Source of the DNA: an uncultured Alistipes sp.
Lineage (GTDB): Bacteria > Bacteroidota > Bacteroidia > Bacteroidales > Rikenellaceae
Assembly: GCF_910580175.1 (NCBI RefSeq)
Contig: NZ_CAJTXD010000003.1
Location: 124,001-188,000 of the forward strand
DNA length: 64,000 bases
Direction of reading: 5' to 3'
This document shows positions 43,783 through 51,915 of this stretch, piece after piece (the stretch's first letter is position 1; each line of letters starts with the position of its first letter). The notes beneath the pieces were generated by a model. It had not been told where the DNA came from and ran no database searches. It was given only the letters and a program-made list of their open reading frames with translations. Made by a program: the position numbers and the translations under genes.

Positions 43783-45356
43783 GGTCGGATCGGTTTGATC
43801 GGTTCCGGAGCGTAGAGCAGCCGGCGGCGGAGTTTTTCCGTTTGCAGCGAGTCCAGCACTGCGGCTTGGGCGTTCTCTTCGCGGCGGCGGGTTTCATCGG
43901 CTGCGCGGACGCGTTCGTTCAGTGCGTCGGCCAGCGCCCAGGCGATGCGGCTTCCGCCAGCATAGTTGATGTGTGTGAAGTCCTTGCCTGCCCAGCCGTT
44001 CTGTACGAAACGTTCCATGCCGCCCAGTTTGCGCATGGCGTCGCAGGTCGACCAGAAAGCCGCCTGGGCGTTGCGCGCCGCACGGCGCTGGCACGCCAGC
44101 ATGTGGGGGATGGCATCCATCGGGCGGAAGCCGTTTTCGGTGCGCACCGAGCGGTCGCTCACGCCCAGCACCAGCACCGCGGCCCCGGGGAAACATTCGC
44201 GCACGAAAGCGATCATCTTCTCGATCTTCACGCCGTAGTTCGTGTAGTTGTAGACGCCCGTCTGCATGATGTTGAGTCCGTATTGCAGGATTACCAGGTC
44301 GTAGCCCGTCATGGCGTGGATCTGGGCGTTGATCGACGGATCGGTCCAGAACATCGCCTGGCCGTTGTTGCTGCGGATCGAGTAGTTGTCTACCGTCACG
44401 CCGCGCCCCTCCAGCATGGCGCCGTAGCCTACGAAACTTTCTGCACCCGACACCACACGGAAGCCCAGCGAGCGGATGTCGGGCGCCGTCACTGCGATCT
44501 GCCGCACTGCGGCGGCGCCTTCGACGGCGAATTCTTGGTGCAGCGTGTCGTTTATCGTTACTTCCAGCCGGCTGTCGCGCGGCGAGAGGAAGAAGATACG
44601 GCCGCAGGTGCTCGTTTCCGGCCCGCGGCGATAGTCGGTCGTCTCCCAGCGGGTCGAGGCGCCCGGCGCAGGTTGGCACACCCATCCCGAGACATAGAAT
44701 TTGTCGCGCAGCGTCTCGGGCGTCTTCTTGCGTTGCATGATGTTGTGGGCGTTCCAGCCTTTGGCCGTCGTCTTTACGGTGCGGCGGAATGCCGTCAGCG
44801 GCGAGGCCATCGGTGCGAAGCCTGTGCCGCCTCCGCCGTAGCGTTCTTGCAGCCGCTCGCGCAGGTCGGCCGTCAGAATATCGCCCTCGATGAACGAATC
44901 GCCCAGCACGGCGATGCGCACCGGACGGCGGGCTGTCAGCAGCGTGTCGTAGAACGCCTGCATGCCGTCGCGGCGTGCCGTGTCGAATTCTTCGATCGGC
45001 ACGATGCGCTTGGGGAGCGTCGTGTCGGGACGGATCGGACGTCGTGGCGTGTTGTCCGGTGCCGCGCACCATTCGTAGAGGGTCTGCACGCGGGGCGGGG
45101 CCGTCTCGGCTTCGATCCGTTCGACCACTTCGGCCAGATCGATGCGGAACTCCTCCTCATCGAAAAGCACTGCCGAGGGGGCTTCTGCCGGGGTGTCGTC
45201 ATAGACTACGAGGTCCGACAGAATGTTGGCCCGGCGCAGTTCCACACCGCCGAAACTCTGCGGCGGAATGAGGCTCACGACCGTCAGCACGACGACCAGC
45301 GCCGCCGCGGCCTGCCGCACCTTGCGGGAATATTCCTTTTCGGGGGTCTTTTCCAT
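43779..45356 (-). CDS. Membrane-anchored SGNH/GDSL-like protein, likely MBOAT partner
   Basis: A 525-residue protein with one N-terminal membrane helix (about 13-32, AAAALVVVLTVVSLIPPQSF) and a periplasmic SGNH domain. The motifs are IAVLGDSFIEGD (nucleophile serine), YGGGGTGFAP, LQYGLNIMQTG (Asn) and DFTHINYAGG (Asp and His). I start at the ATG at 45356, five bases after the upstream stop. Together with the MBOAT gene it suggests a two-component O-acetylation system for a periplasmic or surface glycan. The polymer is unknown, since no polysaccharide synthase is in the unit. Confidence 0.85.
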   Translation of the reverse strand: MEKTPEKEYSRKVRQAAAALVVVLTVVSLIPPQSFGGVELRRANILSDLVVYDDTPAEAPSAVLFDEEEFRIDLAEVVERIEAETAPPRVQTLYEWCAAPDNTPRRPIRPDTTLPKRIVPIEEFDTARRDGMQAFYDTLLTARRPVRIAVLGDSFIEGDILTADLRERLQERYGGGGTGFAPMASPLTAFRRTVKTTAKGWNAHNIMQRKKTPETLRDKFYVSGWVCQPAPGASTRWETTDYRRGPETSTCGRIFFLSPRDSRLEVTINDTLHQEFAVEGAAAVRQIAVTAPDIRSLGFRVVSGAESFVGYGAMLEGRGVTVDNYSIRSNNGQAMFWTDPSINAQIHAMTGYDLVILQYGLNIMQTGVYNYTNYGVKIEKMIAFVRECFPGAAVLVLGVSDRSVRTENGFRPMDAIPHMLACQRRAARNAQAAFWSTCDAMRKLGGMERFVQNGWAGKDFTHINYAGGSRIAWALADALNERVRAADETRRREENAQAAVLDSLQTEKLRRRLLYAPEPIKPIRP

Positions 45357-45360
45357 GCGA

Positions 45361-46113
45361 TCAGTCGCGCCGTCCAAGAATCAGGAAGACGTAGTAGAGT
45401 ACCGAAGCTACGGCGCTGAGCGCGGCCACCAGGTAGGTGCGGGCCGCCCACGAGAGGGCTTCTTTGGCCTGCACCAGTTGCGCGCCCTGCATCGTGCGAC
45501 TCGCTTCCAGCCACTCCAGCGCGCGGGCCGAGGCGTTGTATTCCACGGGCAGCGTCACGATCGAGAAGATCGCCGACATGGCGATCATCCCCACGCCGAT
45601 CCAGCACAGGATTTCGTTCTGCGTGGCGGCCAGAAGCACCAGCCCGGCGATGATTACCCATGTGGCGGCCGTCGAGGCGAACTGCACGGCCGGCACCAGC
45701 TGCGAGCGGAGCTTCAGCGGGGCGTATTCGCGGGCATGCTGGATCGCATGGCCGCATTCGTGCGCCGCCACGGCCGCGGCGGCCACGCTGTCCGAGCCGT
45801 ATACTGCGTCGCTCAGGTTCACGGTCATCGTCTGCGGGTTGAAGTGGTCGGTCAGGTGCCCCTTTACGTGGGTTACCTTCACGTTGTGGATGTTGTTGTC
45901 GCGCAGCATCTTTTCAGCCACTTCGGCGCCCGTCAGCCCGCCCGGGAAGCGCACTTTCGAATATTTTTTGAATACGGATTGCAGGCGCGCCTGCACCATG
46001 TAGCCGACCACGCCGATGACCACGATCAGAAAGATCATGCCTGTCGTCGCTGTGTCGTAGCGTTCCGTGTAGGGATAGCTTGCTTGCAGCAAGCTCAAAA
46101 GCGGTTGCACCAT
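45361..46113 (-). CDS. YugP-type membrane zinc metallopeptidase
   Basis: A 250-residue protein with an N-terminal helix (about 25-42), a cytoplasmic or periplasmic zinc site HECGH (in AAHECGHAIQH) and two or three C-terminal helices. GGLTGAEVAEKML and VEYNASARALEWL are hallmarks of this COG2738 family, whose substrate is not known. It sits 5 bases after the SDR gene and 4 before the SGNH gene, inside the same unit. Confidence 0.87.
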   Translation of the reverse strand: MVQPLLSLLQASYPYTERYDTATTGMIFLIVVIGVVGYMVQARLQSVFKKYSKVRFPGGLTGAEVAEKMLRDNNIHNVKVTHVKGHLTDHFNPQTMTVNLSDAVYGSDSVAAAAVAAHECGHAIQHAREYAPLKLRSQLVPAVQFASTAATWVIIAGLVLLAATQNEILCWIGVGMIAMSAIFSIVTLPVEYNASARALEWLEASRTMQGAQLVQAKEALSWAARTYLVAALSAVASVLYYVFLILGRRD

Positions 46114-46118
46114 AAGTC

Positions 46119-46865
46119 CTATTTTTTTCTGTGTGTATAATATGCTCCTGCTTGTTGGGCGGGCATCAGAACCATGTCATTTACATTCATGTGTGCAGGA
46201 AGTTGCGCCACCCATGCGATCGCCTCTGCAATATCTTCGCCACGCAGCGGCGTCACGCCTTCGTACACTCCGTCCGCACGCTGCCGGTCGCCGTGGAACC
46301 TTACGCACGAAAACTCCGTTTCGACCATTCCCGGACGGATCTCCGTGACCTTGACTCCCGATGCCAGCAGATCGGCCCGCATCGCCTGCGAAAGGGCGTG
46401 CACCGCATGTTTCGACGCGCAGTAGACGGCGCCGTTCTCGTAGGGTTCCGTGCCGGCGATCGAGCCGATGTTGACGATATGTCCCGCGCCGCGGGCCGCC
46501 ATCTTCGCCGCAACGACGCGCGTCACATAGAGCAGTCCTTTCACGTTGGTGTCGATCATCGCGTCCCAGTCTCGGGTGTCGCCCTGGTCGATGTGTTCCA
46601 GCCCCGCTGCCAGCCCGGCGTTGTTTACCAGCAGATCCATATCTTCCAGCGGTTCCAGGTGGCGGCGCACCTCCTCCTCGCTGCGTACGTCGAAACACAG
46701 CGTCCGGCATTCGCCGCCCGCTGCTTCGATCTCCCGGCGCAGGCTTTCGAGCCGTTCCGCCCGTCGGCCCGTCGCTACGATGCCGTAGCCTGCGGCCGCC
46801 AGCCGCAGAGCCGTCGCCCGGCCGATGCCTGACGTCGCTCCGGTAATGAGCGCTTGTTTTTTCAT
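46119..46865 (-). CDS. Short-chain dehydrogenase/reductase
   Basis: NAD(P)-dependent oxidoreductase of 248 residues from the ATG at 46865. It has the Rossmann TGATSGIGRAT, an Arg-rich ATGRRAERLESLRREI suggesting NADP preference, NNAGLA and the catalytic YCASK with an upstream serine (NIGSIAG). The closest-looking group is the YdfG/YMR226c-like serine or 3-hydroxy-acid dehydrogenases (PGMVETEFSCVRFHGD). It is the first gene of the five-gene unit and has a -7 box just upstream. Confidence 0.87.
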   Translation of the reverse strand: MKKQALITGATSGIGRATALRLAAAGYGIVATGRRAERLESLRREIEAAGGECRTLCFDVRSEEEVRRHLEPLEDMDLLVNNAGLAAGLEHIDQGDTRDWDAMIDTNVKGLLYVTRVVAAKMAARGAGHIVNIGSIAGTEPYENGAVYCASKHAVHALSQAMRADLLASGVKVTEIRPGMVETEFSCVRFHGDRQRADGVYEGVTPLRGEDIAEAIAWVAQLPAHMNVNDMVLMPAQQAGAYYTHRKK

Positions 46866-46885
46866 AAAAGTGCTGTTTCTTTGGG

Positions 46886-46893
46886 CAAAAGTA
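46886..46893 (-). promoter_or_regulatory. Promoter -7 box of the SDR-to-PAP2 unit
   Basis: TACTTTTG on the minus strand, 20 bases upstream of the SDR ATG. Confidence 0.5.
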
Positions 46894-46905
46894 CGAAATT
46901 TTATA

Positions 46906-46913
46906 TTACTTTG
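46906..46913 (+). promoter_or_regulatory. Possible -7 box of the FtsX-like/menG unit
   Basis: TTACTTTG on the plus strand, one mismatch to TAnnTTTG. It would place the transcription start near 46918. Confidence 0.35.
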
Positions 46914-46963
46914 CATAACTTTTATGCGCGATTGCCGGTTTTTCCGTAAATCTTGAAACCCTC

Positions 46964-48208
46964 TTGGAACTCGCCTTTTTCATAGCCCGACGTACCGCCC
47001 GGTCGCTTTGCGGAGCGCGACCCGGCGTGATGGAGCGCATCGCCGTAGTATCGGTGGCGCTGAGCGTGGGCGCCATGATCCTGGCGTTGGCCGTGATTAT
47101 GGGTTTCAAGCGTGAAATCACGCATAAGATCGCTGGTTTCGCGGCCCATGCCACGCTGACCGACGTGCGTAGCGTCCGCGCGTTCGACAGCACGCCAGTG
47201 CTGCGCAGCGAGCGCCTGGAAGACTTCGTCGGCGGGGTCGACGGGTTCGTCTCCATGACCCCCTATGCTGTGCGCAGCGGCATCGTCCGCACCGATGAGA
47301 CGGTCGAGGGCATCCTCCTCAAGGGGGTCGACAGCACCTACGACTGGCGGTTTTTCGGCGAGTGGTTGCAGGAGGGGGCCTTGCCGCGCGTGGGCGGGGT
47401 TGTCCGCACCAAGGAGATCCTGCTGTCGCGCAACTTGGCCCGCAGACTCCGTCTTGGCGTCGGCGACCGGGCCGAAATGCTTTTCGTTGAGCACGGGGCC
47501 GTGCCGCGCCGTGACCGGTTCAAGGTCGCGGGCATCTATTCGTCGGGCATGGACGAAATGGATAATGCTGTGATTATGACCGATTTGCGTAACGTCCAGC
47601 GTCTTTCCGACTGGTCGGCGCAGGAAGTCTCCGGTTATGAAATCTTTACCCGCGACATCGCCTCGTCCGACGATTTCGTGCGACGCCTCAATCGGGCGAT
47701 TCTCTACGATGAGGGCGACGAGACCGCTAATTTGGTAGCCTTGAGCGTACGCGAACAGTATGCCAACATTTTCGACTGGTTGAAGGCCCATGATGTCAAT
47801 GCCGCGGTCATCATCATCATCATGCTCATCGTCGCTTTTTTCAATATGACTTCTGCTTTGTTGGTGCTCGTCATGGAGCGTACGCGCATGATCGGACTGC
47901 TGAAGACTTTCGGCATGCGCAACGGTGCTCTGCGGCGGATTTTTCTCTACCGGGCGTTTTTCATCGCCTTGCGCGGCATGGCTTGGGGCAACGGCGTCGG
48001 GCTGGCTTTGTGTTTTTTGCAGCAGGCCACCGGATGGGCAAGGCTCAGCGCCGAGGGTTATCTGCTTTCGCGCGTGCCCATCGGTTTGGGGTGGGAATGG
48101 TTGTTGCTGCTCGATGCCGGGGTCTTGGCAGCCATCGTGGTTCTGCTGGTAATTCCTACTTATATCGTTTCCAAAATCAAGCCCGTCGAGGCGATCCGCT
48201 ACGAATGA
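46964..48208 (+). CDS. FtsX-like permease (LolC/LolE type)
   Basis: Inner-membrane protein of 414 residues with an N-terminal helix (VVSVALSVGAMILALAVIM), a large periplasmic domain and three C-terminal helices, the first at VIIIIMLIVAFFNMTSALL. GFKREITHKIAGFAAH is typical of the LolC/E group, which extracts lipoproteins for transport to the outer membrane with the ATPase LolD; lolD is not nearby. The start is uncertain: no in-frame ATG precedes the conserved region, and I use a TTG at 46964. An ATG at 46924 is in another frame. Confidence 0.85.
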   Translation: MELAFFIARRTARSLCGARPGVMERIAVVSVALSVGAMILALAVIMGFKREITHKIAGFAAHATLTDVRSVRAFDSTPVLRSERLEDFVGGVDGFVSMTPYAVRSGIVRTDETVEGILLKGVDSTYDWRFFGEWLQEGALPRVGGVVRTKEILLSRNLARRLRLGVGDRAEMLFVEHGAVPRRDRFKVAGIYSSGMDEMDNAVIMTDLRNVQRLSDWSAQEVSGYEIFTRDIASSDDFVRRLNRAILYDEGDETANLVALSVREQYANIFDWLKAHDVNAAVIIIIMLIVAFFNMTSALLVLVMERTRMIGLLKTFGMRNGALRRIFLYRAFFIALRGMAWGNGVGLALCFLQQATGWARLSAEGYLLSRVPIGLGWEWLLLLDAGVLAAIVVLLVIPTYIVSKIKPVEAIRYE

Positions 48209-48933
48209 ACGTGAAACCCTATCATACCCAACGCTCCAAGAAGGAGGAGGTGCGGACGATGTTCGATCACATCGCTCCGCATTACGATTTCTTGAACCAT
48301 GTCTTGTCATTCAACATCGACCGGTTGTGGCGCCGGCATGTCGTGAACGAGGTGCTTCGAGGCTGCCCCCGGCGCGTGCTCGACGTTGCTACGGGCACCG
48401 GCGACCTGGCGTTCGAGCTGGTGCGGCGCATGCCCGGCGCCGAGGTAACCGGTGTCGACCTTTCCGCAGGGATGCTCGATGCCGCCCGGCGCAAGGCGGC
48501 CGCCCGCGGGCTGAAGGAGCGGGTCGCTTTCGTGCAGGGCGATGCTGAGCGGCTCGATTTCGGCGATGCCGCGTTCGATGCCGCGACGGTTGCGTTCGGC
48601 GTGCGCAATTTCGGCGATCTCGATGTCGGGCTGCGCGAGTTGGCCCGCACAATAAAACCTGGGGGCCGGGTCGTTATTTTGGAGTTCTCGCGGCCGCGGA
48701 ACAGATGGTTCCGGGCGTTGTACGAGTGGTATGCTTTCCGGGTTTTGCCGTTTGTCGGAGGGGCGGTTTCCCACGACCGGCAGGCGTATGCTTATCTGCC
48801 CGCTTCGGTCGGGGAGTTTCCCGCTCCCGCAGAGTTCGTGCGGAGGTTGGAGCGTGCCGGGTTCGTCGGGTGCCGCGCCCGAAGCCAGAGTTTCGGCATT
48901 GCGCAAATATATGTAGGCCAACGATCGGAATAA
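48205..48933 (+). CDS. menG: Demethylmenaquinone methyltransferase
   Basis: SAM-dependent methylation of demethylmenaquinone, the last step of menaquinone synthesis (UbiE family). The 242 residues show VRTMFDHIAPHYDFLNHVLS, the SAM motif LDVATGTGDLAFEL, VTGVDLSAGML, and the C-terminal signatures AFGVRNFGDLDVGL and EFSRPRNRWFR. Its ATG overlaps the stop of the FtsX-like gene. Menaquinone is the respiratory quinone of Bacteroidales, so MenG is the right name rather than UbiE. Confidence 0.95.
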   Translation: MNVKPYHTQRSKKEEVRTMFDHIAPHYDFLNHVLSFNIDRLWRRHVVNEVLRGCPRRVLDVATGTGDLAFELVRRMPGAEVTGVDLSAGMLDAARRKAAARGLKERVAFVQGDAERLDFGDAAFDAATVAFGVRNFGDLDVGLRELARTIKPGGRVVILEFSRPRNRWFRALYEWYAFRVLPFVGGAVSHDRQAYAYLPASVGEFPAPAEFVRRLERAGFVGCRARSQSFGIAQIYVGQRSE

Positions 48934-48936
48934 GAT

Positions 48937-49503
48937 ATGGGTGGATTGAATAAAAGTTGTTCGGACGGTGTGCGTCCGAAGTTTCGATACGGCATCCGGG
49001 CCTCGGTGTGGATGTTTTGCCTGGTTTGCTGCTTGGGGGCGGCTTCGTGCCGCCGGACGGTCGAGAAAGCGCGGCAGAATATTCGGGTCGAGTGCATCGA
49101 GCGGGCCGACCTGCGCGGGGCGAGCGGCTGCGACATCGTTTTGCAGGTGCGCAACGATACGCGTTACAAGTTGGTGTTGGCCAGTGCTTCGTTCGATCTT
49201 TTCTACGGTTCGGCCTGCGTCGGGACGATCGTGTTGCGGGAGCCGGTCGAGGTGCCGCGGCGCGGCGTGTACAGCGTTGTTACCTCCTGGAAGTGGCGCA
49301 TCGGCGATCCGCTGGCGCTCTATGCGCTTTCCCGGCGCATCGGGAAGGATGATTTTTCGAATATCGCCGTTTCGTGTACGGTCACGGGGCGCGGCGGCCC
49401 GGCGCCGTTCGTGTTCGAGCGCCGGCAGGTGCCGTTGCCCGAGTTTCTGGATACTTTCGACTTGAATGTACAGGAGCTGAAAAACGGTTTGAATTTGAAA
49501 TAG
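48937..49503 (+). CDS. Putative lipoprotein with LEA/WHy-like domain
   Basis: A 188-residue product with a late lipoprotein signal (MFCLVCCLGAASC; lipobox AASC). The body (SGCDIVLQVRNDTRYKL, ASFDLFYGSACVG, REPVEVPRRGVYSVV) follows the beta-sandwich pattern of LEA14/WHy domains, which bind no known ligand. It starts 3 bases after menG and is part of that transcript. The ~25 residues before the signal suggest a later start, possibly the Met about residue 26. The function is unknown. Confidence 0.7.
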   Translation: MGGLNKSCSDGVRPKFRYGIRASVWMFCLVCCLGAASCRRTVEKARQNIRVECIERADLRGASGCDIVLQVRNDTRYKLVLASASFDLFYGSACVGTIVLREPVEVPRRGVYSVVTSWKWRIGDPLALYALSRRIGKDDFSNIAVSCTVTGRGGPAPFVFERRQVPLPEFLDTFDLNVQELKNGLNLK

Positions 49504-49567
49504 TTCGGGGCGCGGGGCGTCCCGCTTCGCCGATTTTTGGATAAGTGTTTAAATTGTGTTTGTGTCT

Positions 49568-50038
49568 ATGCGCAATCGTTTGATTCTTTTCTTGTTCGTT
49601 TTTGCTGCGGCCGGTTCGCACGTTGCCGCGGCGCAGTCGCTCGACGCCTTCAAGCAGCGTCTGGAGCGCCCCGTAGTCTGCGAGTCGTCGGGTGCGACGG
49701 CTCGGGTCGTCGTCGATGAATACGGCGATGCGGCGCAGGCCGTCGGGTCGGCGGCCGATGCCGAACGCCATTTCTCCGTCAGGGGATATCGGGTCTGCAT
49801 CTATGCCGACAATGGCGAAGAGGCCCGTGCGGGTGCCGTGGCGGCCCGCAATCTCTTTACGGAGACCTACCCCGGAATCCGAACCTACATGGTTTATGAA
49901 AATCCTTATTTCCGGATCACGGTCGGCGACTGCCTTACCATCGAGGAGGCGATCATTCTTAAAGGACATGTCTCGGCGACCTTTCCCAAGGCGTTTCCTA
50001 AGAGCGAGCAGTTGTCATTGGCCGATTTCTCGCGTTGA
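49568..50038 (+). CDS. Exported SPOR-like domain protein
   Basis: A 156-residue secreted protein from the ATG at 49568, with signal peptide MRNRLILFLFVFAAAGSHVAAAQ. The C-terminal 70 residues (YRVCIYADNGEEARAGAV, PYFRITVGDCLTIEEA) fit a SPOR domain, which binds denuded peptidoglycan at division sites. It follows the lipoprotein gene by 64 bases and probably ends the FtsX-like/menG transcript. Confidence 0.75.
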   Translation: MRNRLILFLFVFAAAGSHVAAAQSLDAFKQRLERPVVCESSGATARVVVDEYGDAAQAVGSAADAERHFSVRGYRVCIYADNGEEARAGAVAARNLFTETYPGIRTYMVYENPYFRITVGDCLTIEEAIILKGHVSATFPKAFPKSEQLSLADFSR

Positions 50039-50071
50039 AGAAAGTCCTTTTTGAAAATTATTTAGTTTTTT

Positions 50072-50102
50072 CTTGCATATTCCGCACGATTACCTAACTT
50101 TG
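50072..50102 (+). promoter_or_regulatory. Promoter of the Cys-rich lipoprotein gene
   Basis: CTTG (50072-50075), a 19-base spacer and TAACTTTG (50095-50102), followed by a ~35-base leader to the ATG. Confidence 0.6.
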
Positions 50103-50141
50103 CGGCGATACAAAACAACTAATTTCTAAACATTTAAAGCT

Positions 50142-50357
50142 ATGAAAAAGATTCTTTCTTTCGTTGTTGTCATGGCTGCCGCAGCTATGGTAAGCTGCGC
50201 AGGGAACCCGAATAAGAAAGCTGCCGAGGCACAGGCCGAGCAGACCGTTGTCGAGGCTGCCGCTGGCGAGAAGTGCGAAGGCGAGTGCACCGAGGAGTGC
50301 GAGAAGTGCGACTCGGCGGCTTGCGAGAAGTGCGAGAAGGAGTGCTGCAACAAGTAG
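50142..50357 (+). CDS. Small Cys-rich lipoprotein, metallothionein-like
   Basis: A 71-residue product: lipoprotein signal MKKILSFVVVMAAAAMVSC (lipobox MVSC), an Ala/Glu-rich spacer, then 28 residues with eight cysteines spaced C-x3-C-x3-C-x2-C-x4-C-x2-C-x3-CC among Glu and Lys. This recalls metallothioneins and suggests a metal-binding or redox tail on the periplasmic or surface face. It has its own promoter and a strong terminator, the mark of a short, abundant mRNA. I know no named family for it. Confidence 0.75.
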   Translation: MKKILSFVVVMAAAAMVSCAGNPNKKAAEAQAEQTVVEAAAGEKCEGECTEECEKCDSAACEKCEKECCNK

Positions 50358-50380
50358 TATCGGTTCGCTGCGAATGAACG

Positions 50381-50409
50381 ACGGGGTTCCTGCAAAGGAA
50401 CCCCGTTTT
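50381..50409 (+). terminator. Terminator after the Cys-rich lipoprotein gene
   Basis: An 11-bp perfect stem (50381-50391 with 50396-50406) with a GCAA tetraloop, followed by TTT. Confidence 0.85.
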
Positions 50410-50475
50410 CAATATGGGGATGGCGCCCGAAGGTCGATTCGGAAACGAAGACTTCCGAGCTGCCGTCCCCTGTTT

Positions 50476-51102
50476 TCAGAACGATACGCCGACTCTCACG
50501 CCGAAGTTGTTCAGGTTGTTGACCGAGTAGATCAGCACGTCGCCGCTGTTGGTTGCGTAGCTGTAATAGAGCGCCAGATGGAACCCCAGCCGGTAGTCGG
50601 GATTGGGGAAGATCGACAGACCCACCTCGGGCGCGACATAGAATCCCCATGTGTCGGTGTATTGTTTCAGAATATAGTAGTAGCTCGAAAGCTGTGCATA
50701 GTTGGCACCCAGTTTCAGGCCCACATAGGGTTGCAGCACGCTTTTGTTGTACCAGCTGTAACGTCCCGACACGCCGAACGGGAGTTGGAACACCGCATGT
50801 TTCTGGTTGGTCGTCAGGGCCGAACCCGCATTCGGATGGATCGTGCGGCGGTCGATGTCTTGCAAGTTCGTGTGGAACGAGATGAACGGGCCGACGGCCA
50901 CGGCCGGCGTGATGCGGTAGCCGCCTTCGAAGTTCATGCCCCAGCCCGAGGCCTTGTCGGCGAAGCTGTCGCCCACGGGCACGTTTACCTGCCAGTCGAT
51001 GTTGATGTAGGAGTTGGGGAAAAGCTGTGCCTTGCCGGGTTGTGCGATGGCCAGCAGCAGGGTGCAGAGCGCGAGTATCCGAAAATATTTGGTCGATTTC
51101 AT
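50476..51102 (-). CDS. Outer membrane beta-barrel protein
   Basis: A 208-residue exported protein with signal peptide ending PGKAQ and alternating-residue strands (YINIDWQVNVPVGDSF, FEGGYRITPAVAVGPFIS, GRYSWYNKSVLQPYVGLKLGA when read across turns). It ends in VGVSF, with the aromatic terminus recognised by the BAM machinery. It fits an eight-strand OprX/OmpA-like barrel. It lies 27 bases after the DUF4136 gene, probably in the same transcript. Confidence 0.8.
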   Translation of the reverse strand: MKSTKYFRILALCTLLLAIAQPGKAQLFPNSYINIDWQVNVPVGDSFADKASGWGMNFEGGYRITPAVAVGPFISFHTNLQDIDRRTIHPNAGSALTTNQKHAVFQLPFGVSGRYSWYNKSVLQPYVGLKLGANYAQLSSYYYILKQYTDTWGFYVAPEVGLSIFPNPDYRLGFHLALYYSYATNSGDVLIYSVNNLNNFGVRVGVSF

Positions 51103-51129
51103 GGTTGTTGCGATTTGTCGGTTGATTGG

Positions 51130-51768
51130 TTATTTGAGATAGGGCGATTGTGCGAAAGCTTGGTCGATGGCTTCCAGCGTGCGGCGTTGGTTGAGTTTGG
51201 CGTTCGAGGTCAGCAGGCCGCCGATGAAGCTGTCCCAGACGATGGGCAGGCGTTTGCCGGCGGTCGGCACGGCGTCGAGGTTGACCATTTCGATCAGCAG
51301 CGAGCCGGCTGTGTAGCCGTAGTAGACTTGATAGGGATAGTACCAGCCGGTCCAATCGCCCCAGTAGCCCGGCGTCCAGTAGTAGGGGTAGTACCACCAC
51401 CAGTAGGGATTGCTGTTGCCCACGAAGTAGGTTTCGCGCTCCACATAGCTGAGCTGGAGGCCCAGGTCGGCCGTCTCTTTGGCGTCGGTGCGGATGTAGC
51501 CCGCGGATTGCATGCCGGCAGCTACGGCGGCTATGATTTCCAGGGCGTTTTCGTCTTTCCAGTACTCGGTTTTGTTGCTGGTGCCCATCAGCAGGATGCT
51601 GTCGGGAATGTAGTAGGTGTCGAAAGCCGCGAAGTCGGCCTGGGTGTCGTGGTCGGTGTAGACCAGGTACTCCCGGTGCAGATCCGACGTCGAGGGGTCT
51701 TTCTGGCATGCGCAGATCGTCGCTGCGAGCAGCGCGACCGCAAGGTAGTGGATGGTTTTGAAAGTCAT
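51130..51768 (-). CDS. DUF4136 lipoprotein with an aromatic-rich segment
   Basis: A 212-residue lipoprotein (signal ending ICAC). The core with DTYYIPDSI, AVAAGMQSAGYIRTD and ADLGLQLSYV matches DUF4136, whose role is unknown. Between about residues 119 and 150 it holds an unusual run of Trp, Tyr and Pro (NPYWWWYYPYYWTPGYWG, then WTGWYYPYQVYYGY), which some Bacteroidetes members share. It has no terminator before the barrel gene downstream, so the two are likely co-transcribed. Confidence 0.82.
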   Translation of the reverse strand: MTFKTIHYLAVALLAATICACQKDPSTSDLHREYLVYTDHDTQADFAAFDTYYIPDSILLMGTSNKTEYWKDENALEIIAAVAAGMQSAGYIRTDAKETADLGLQLSYVERETYFVGNSNPYWWWYYPYYWTPGYWGDWTGWYYPYQVYYGYTAGSLLIEMVNLDAVPTAGKRLPIVWDSFIGGLLTSNAKLNQRRTLEAIDQAFAQSPYLK

Positions 51769-51860
51769 GGTTTTTCTGATTTTGGTTTGCTGTCAGGCAG
51801 AGACGGTTCAAAATTCGTTCCGCAATGGCGCAGCGCTTCGGAAAAATTTGTCCGGACAAC

Positions 51861-51892
51861 AAAAAAAAGACGCTCTCTTTCAAGAAAGCGTC
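51861..51892 (-). terminator. Terminator after folE
   Basis: A 9-bp stem with one G-U pair within 51869-51892 and a 6-base loop, then eight T on the minus strand. The promoter of the DUF4136 gene must lie between here and 51769, but I see no clear -7 box. Confidence 0.75.
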
Positions 51893-51915
51893 CGAGCGAA
51901 AGCGGCAGCGGGCGG

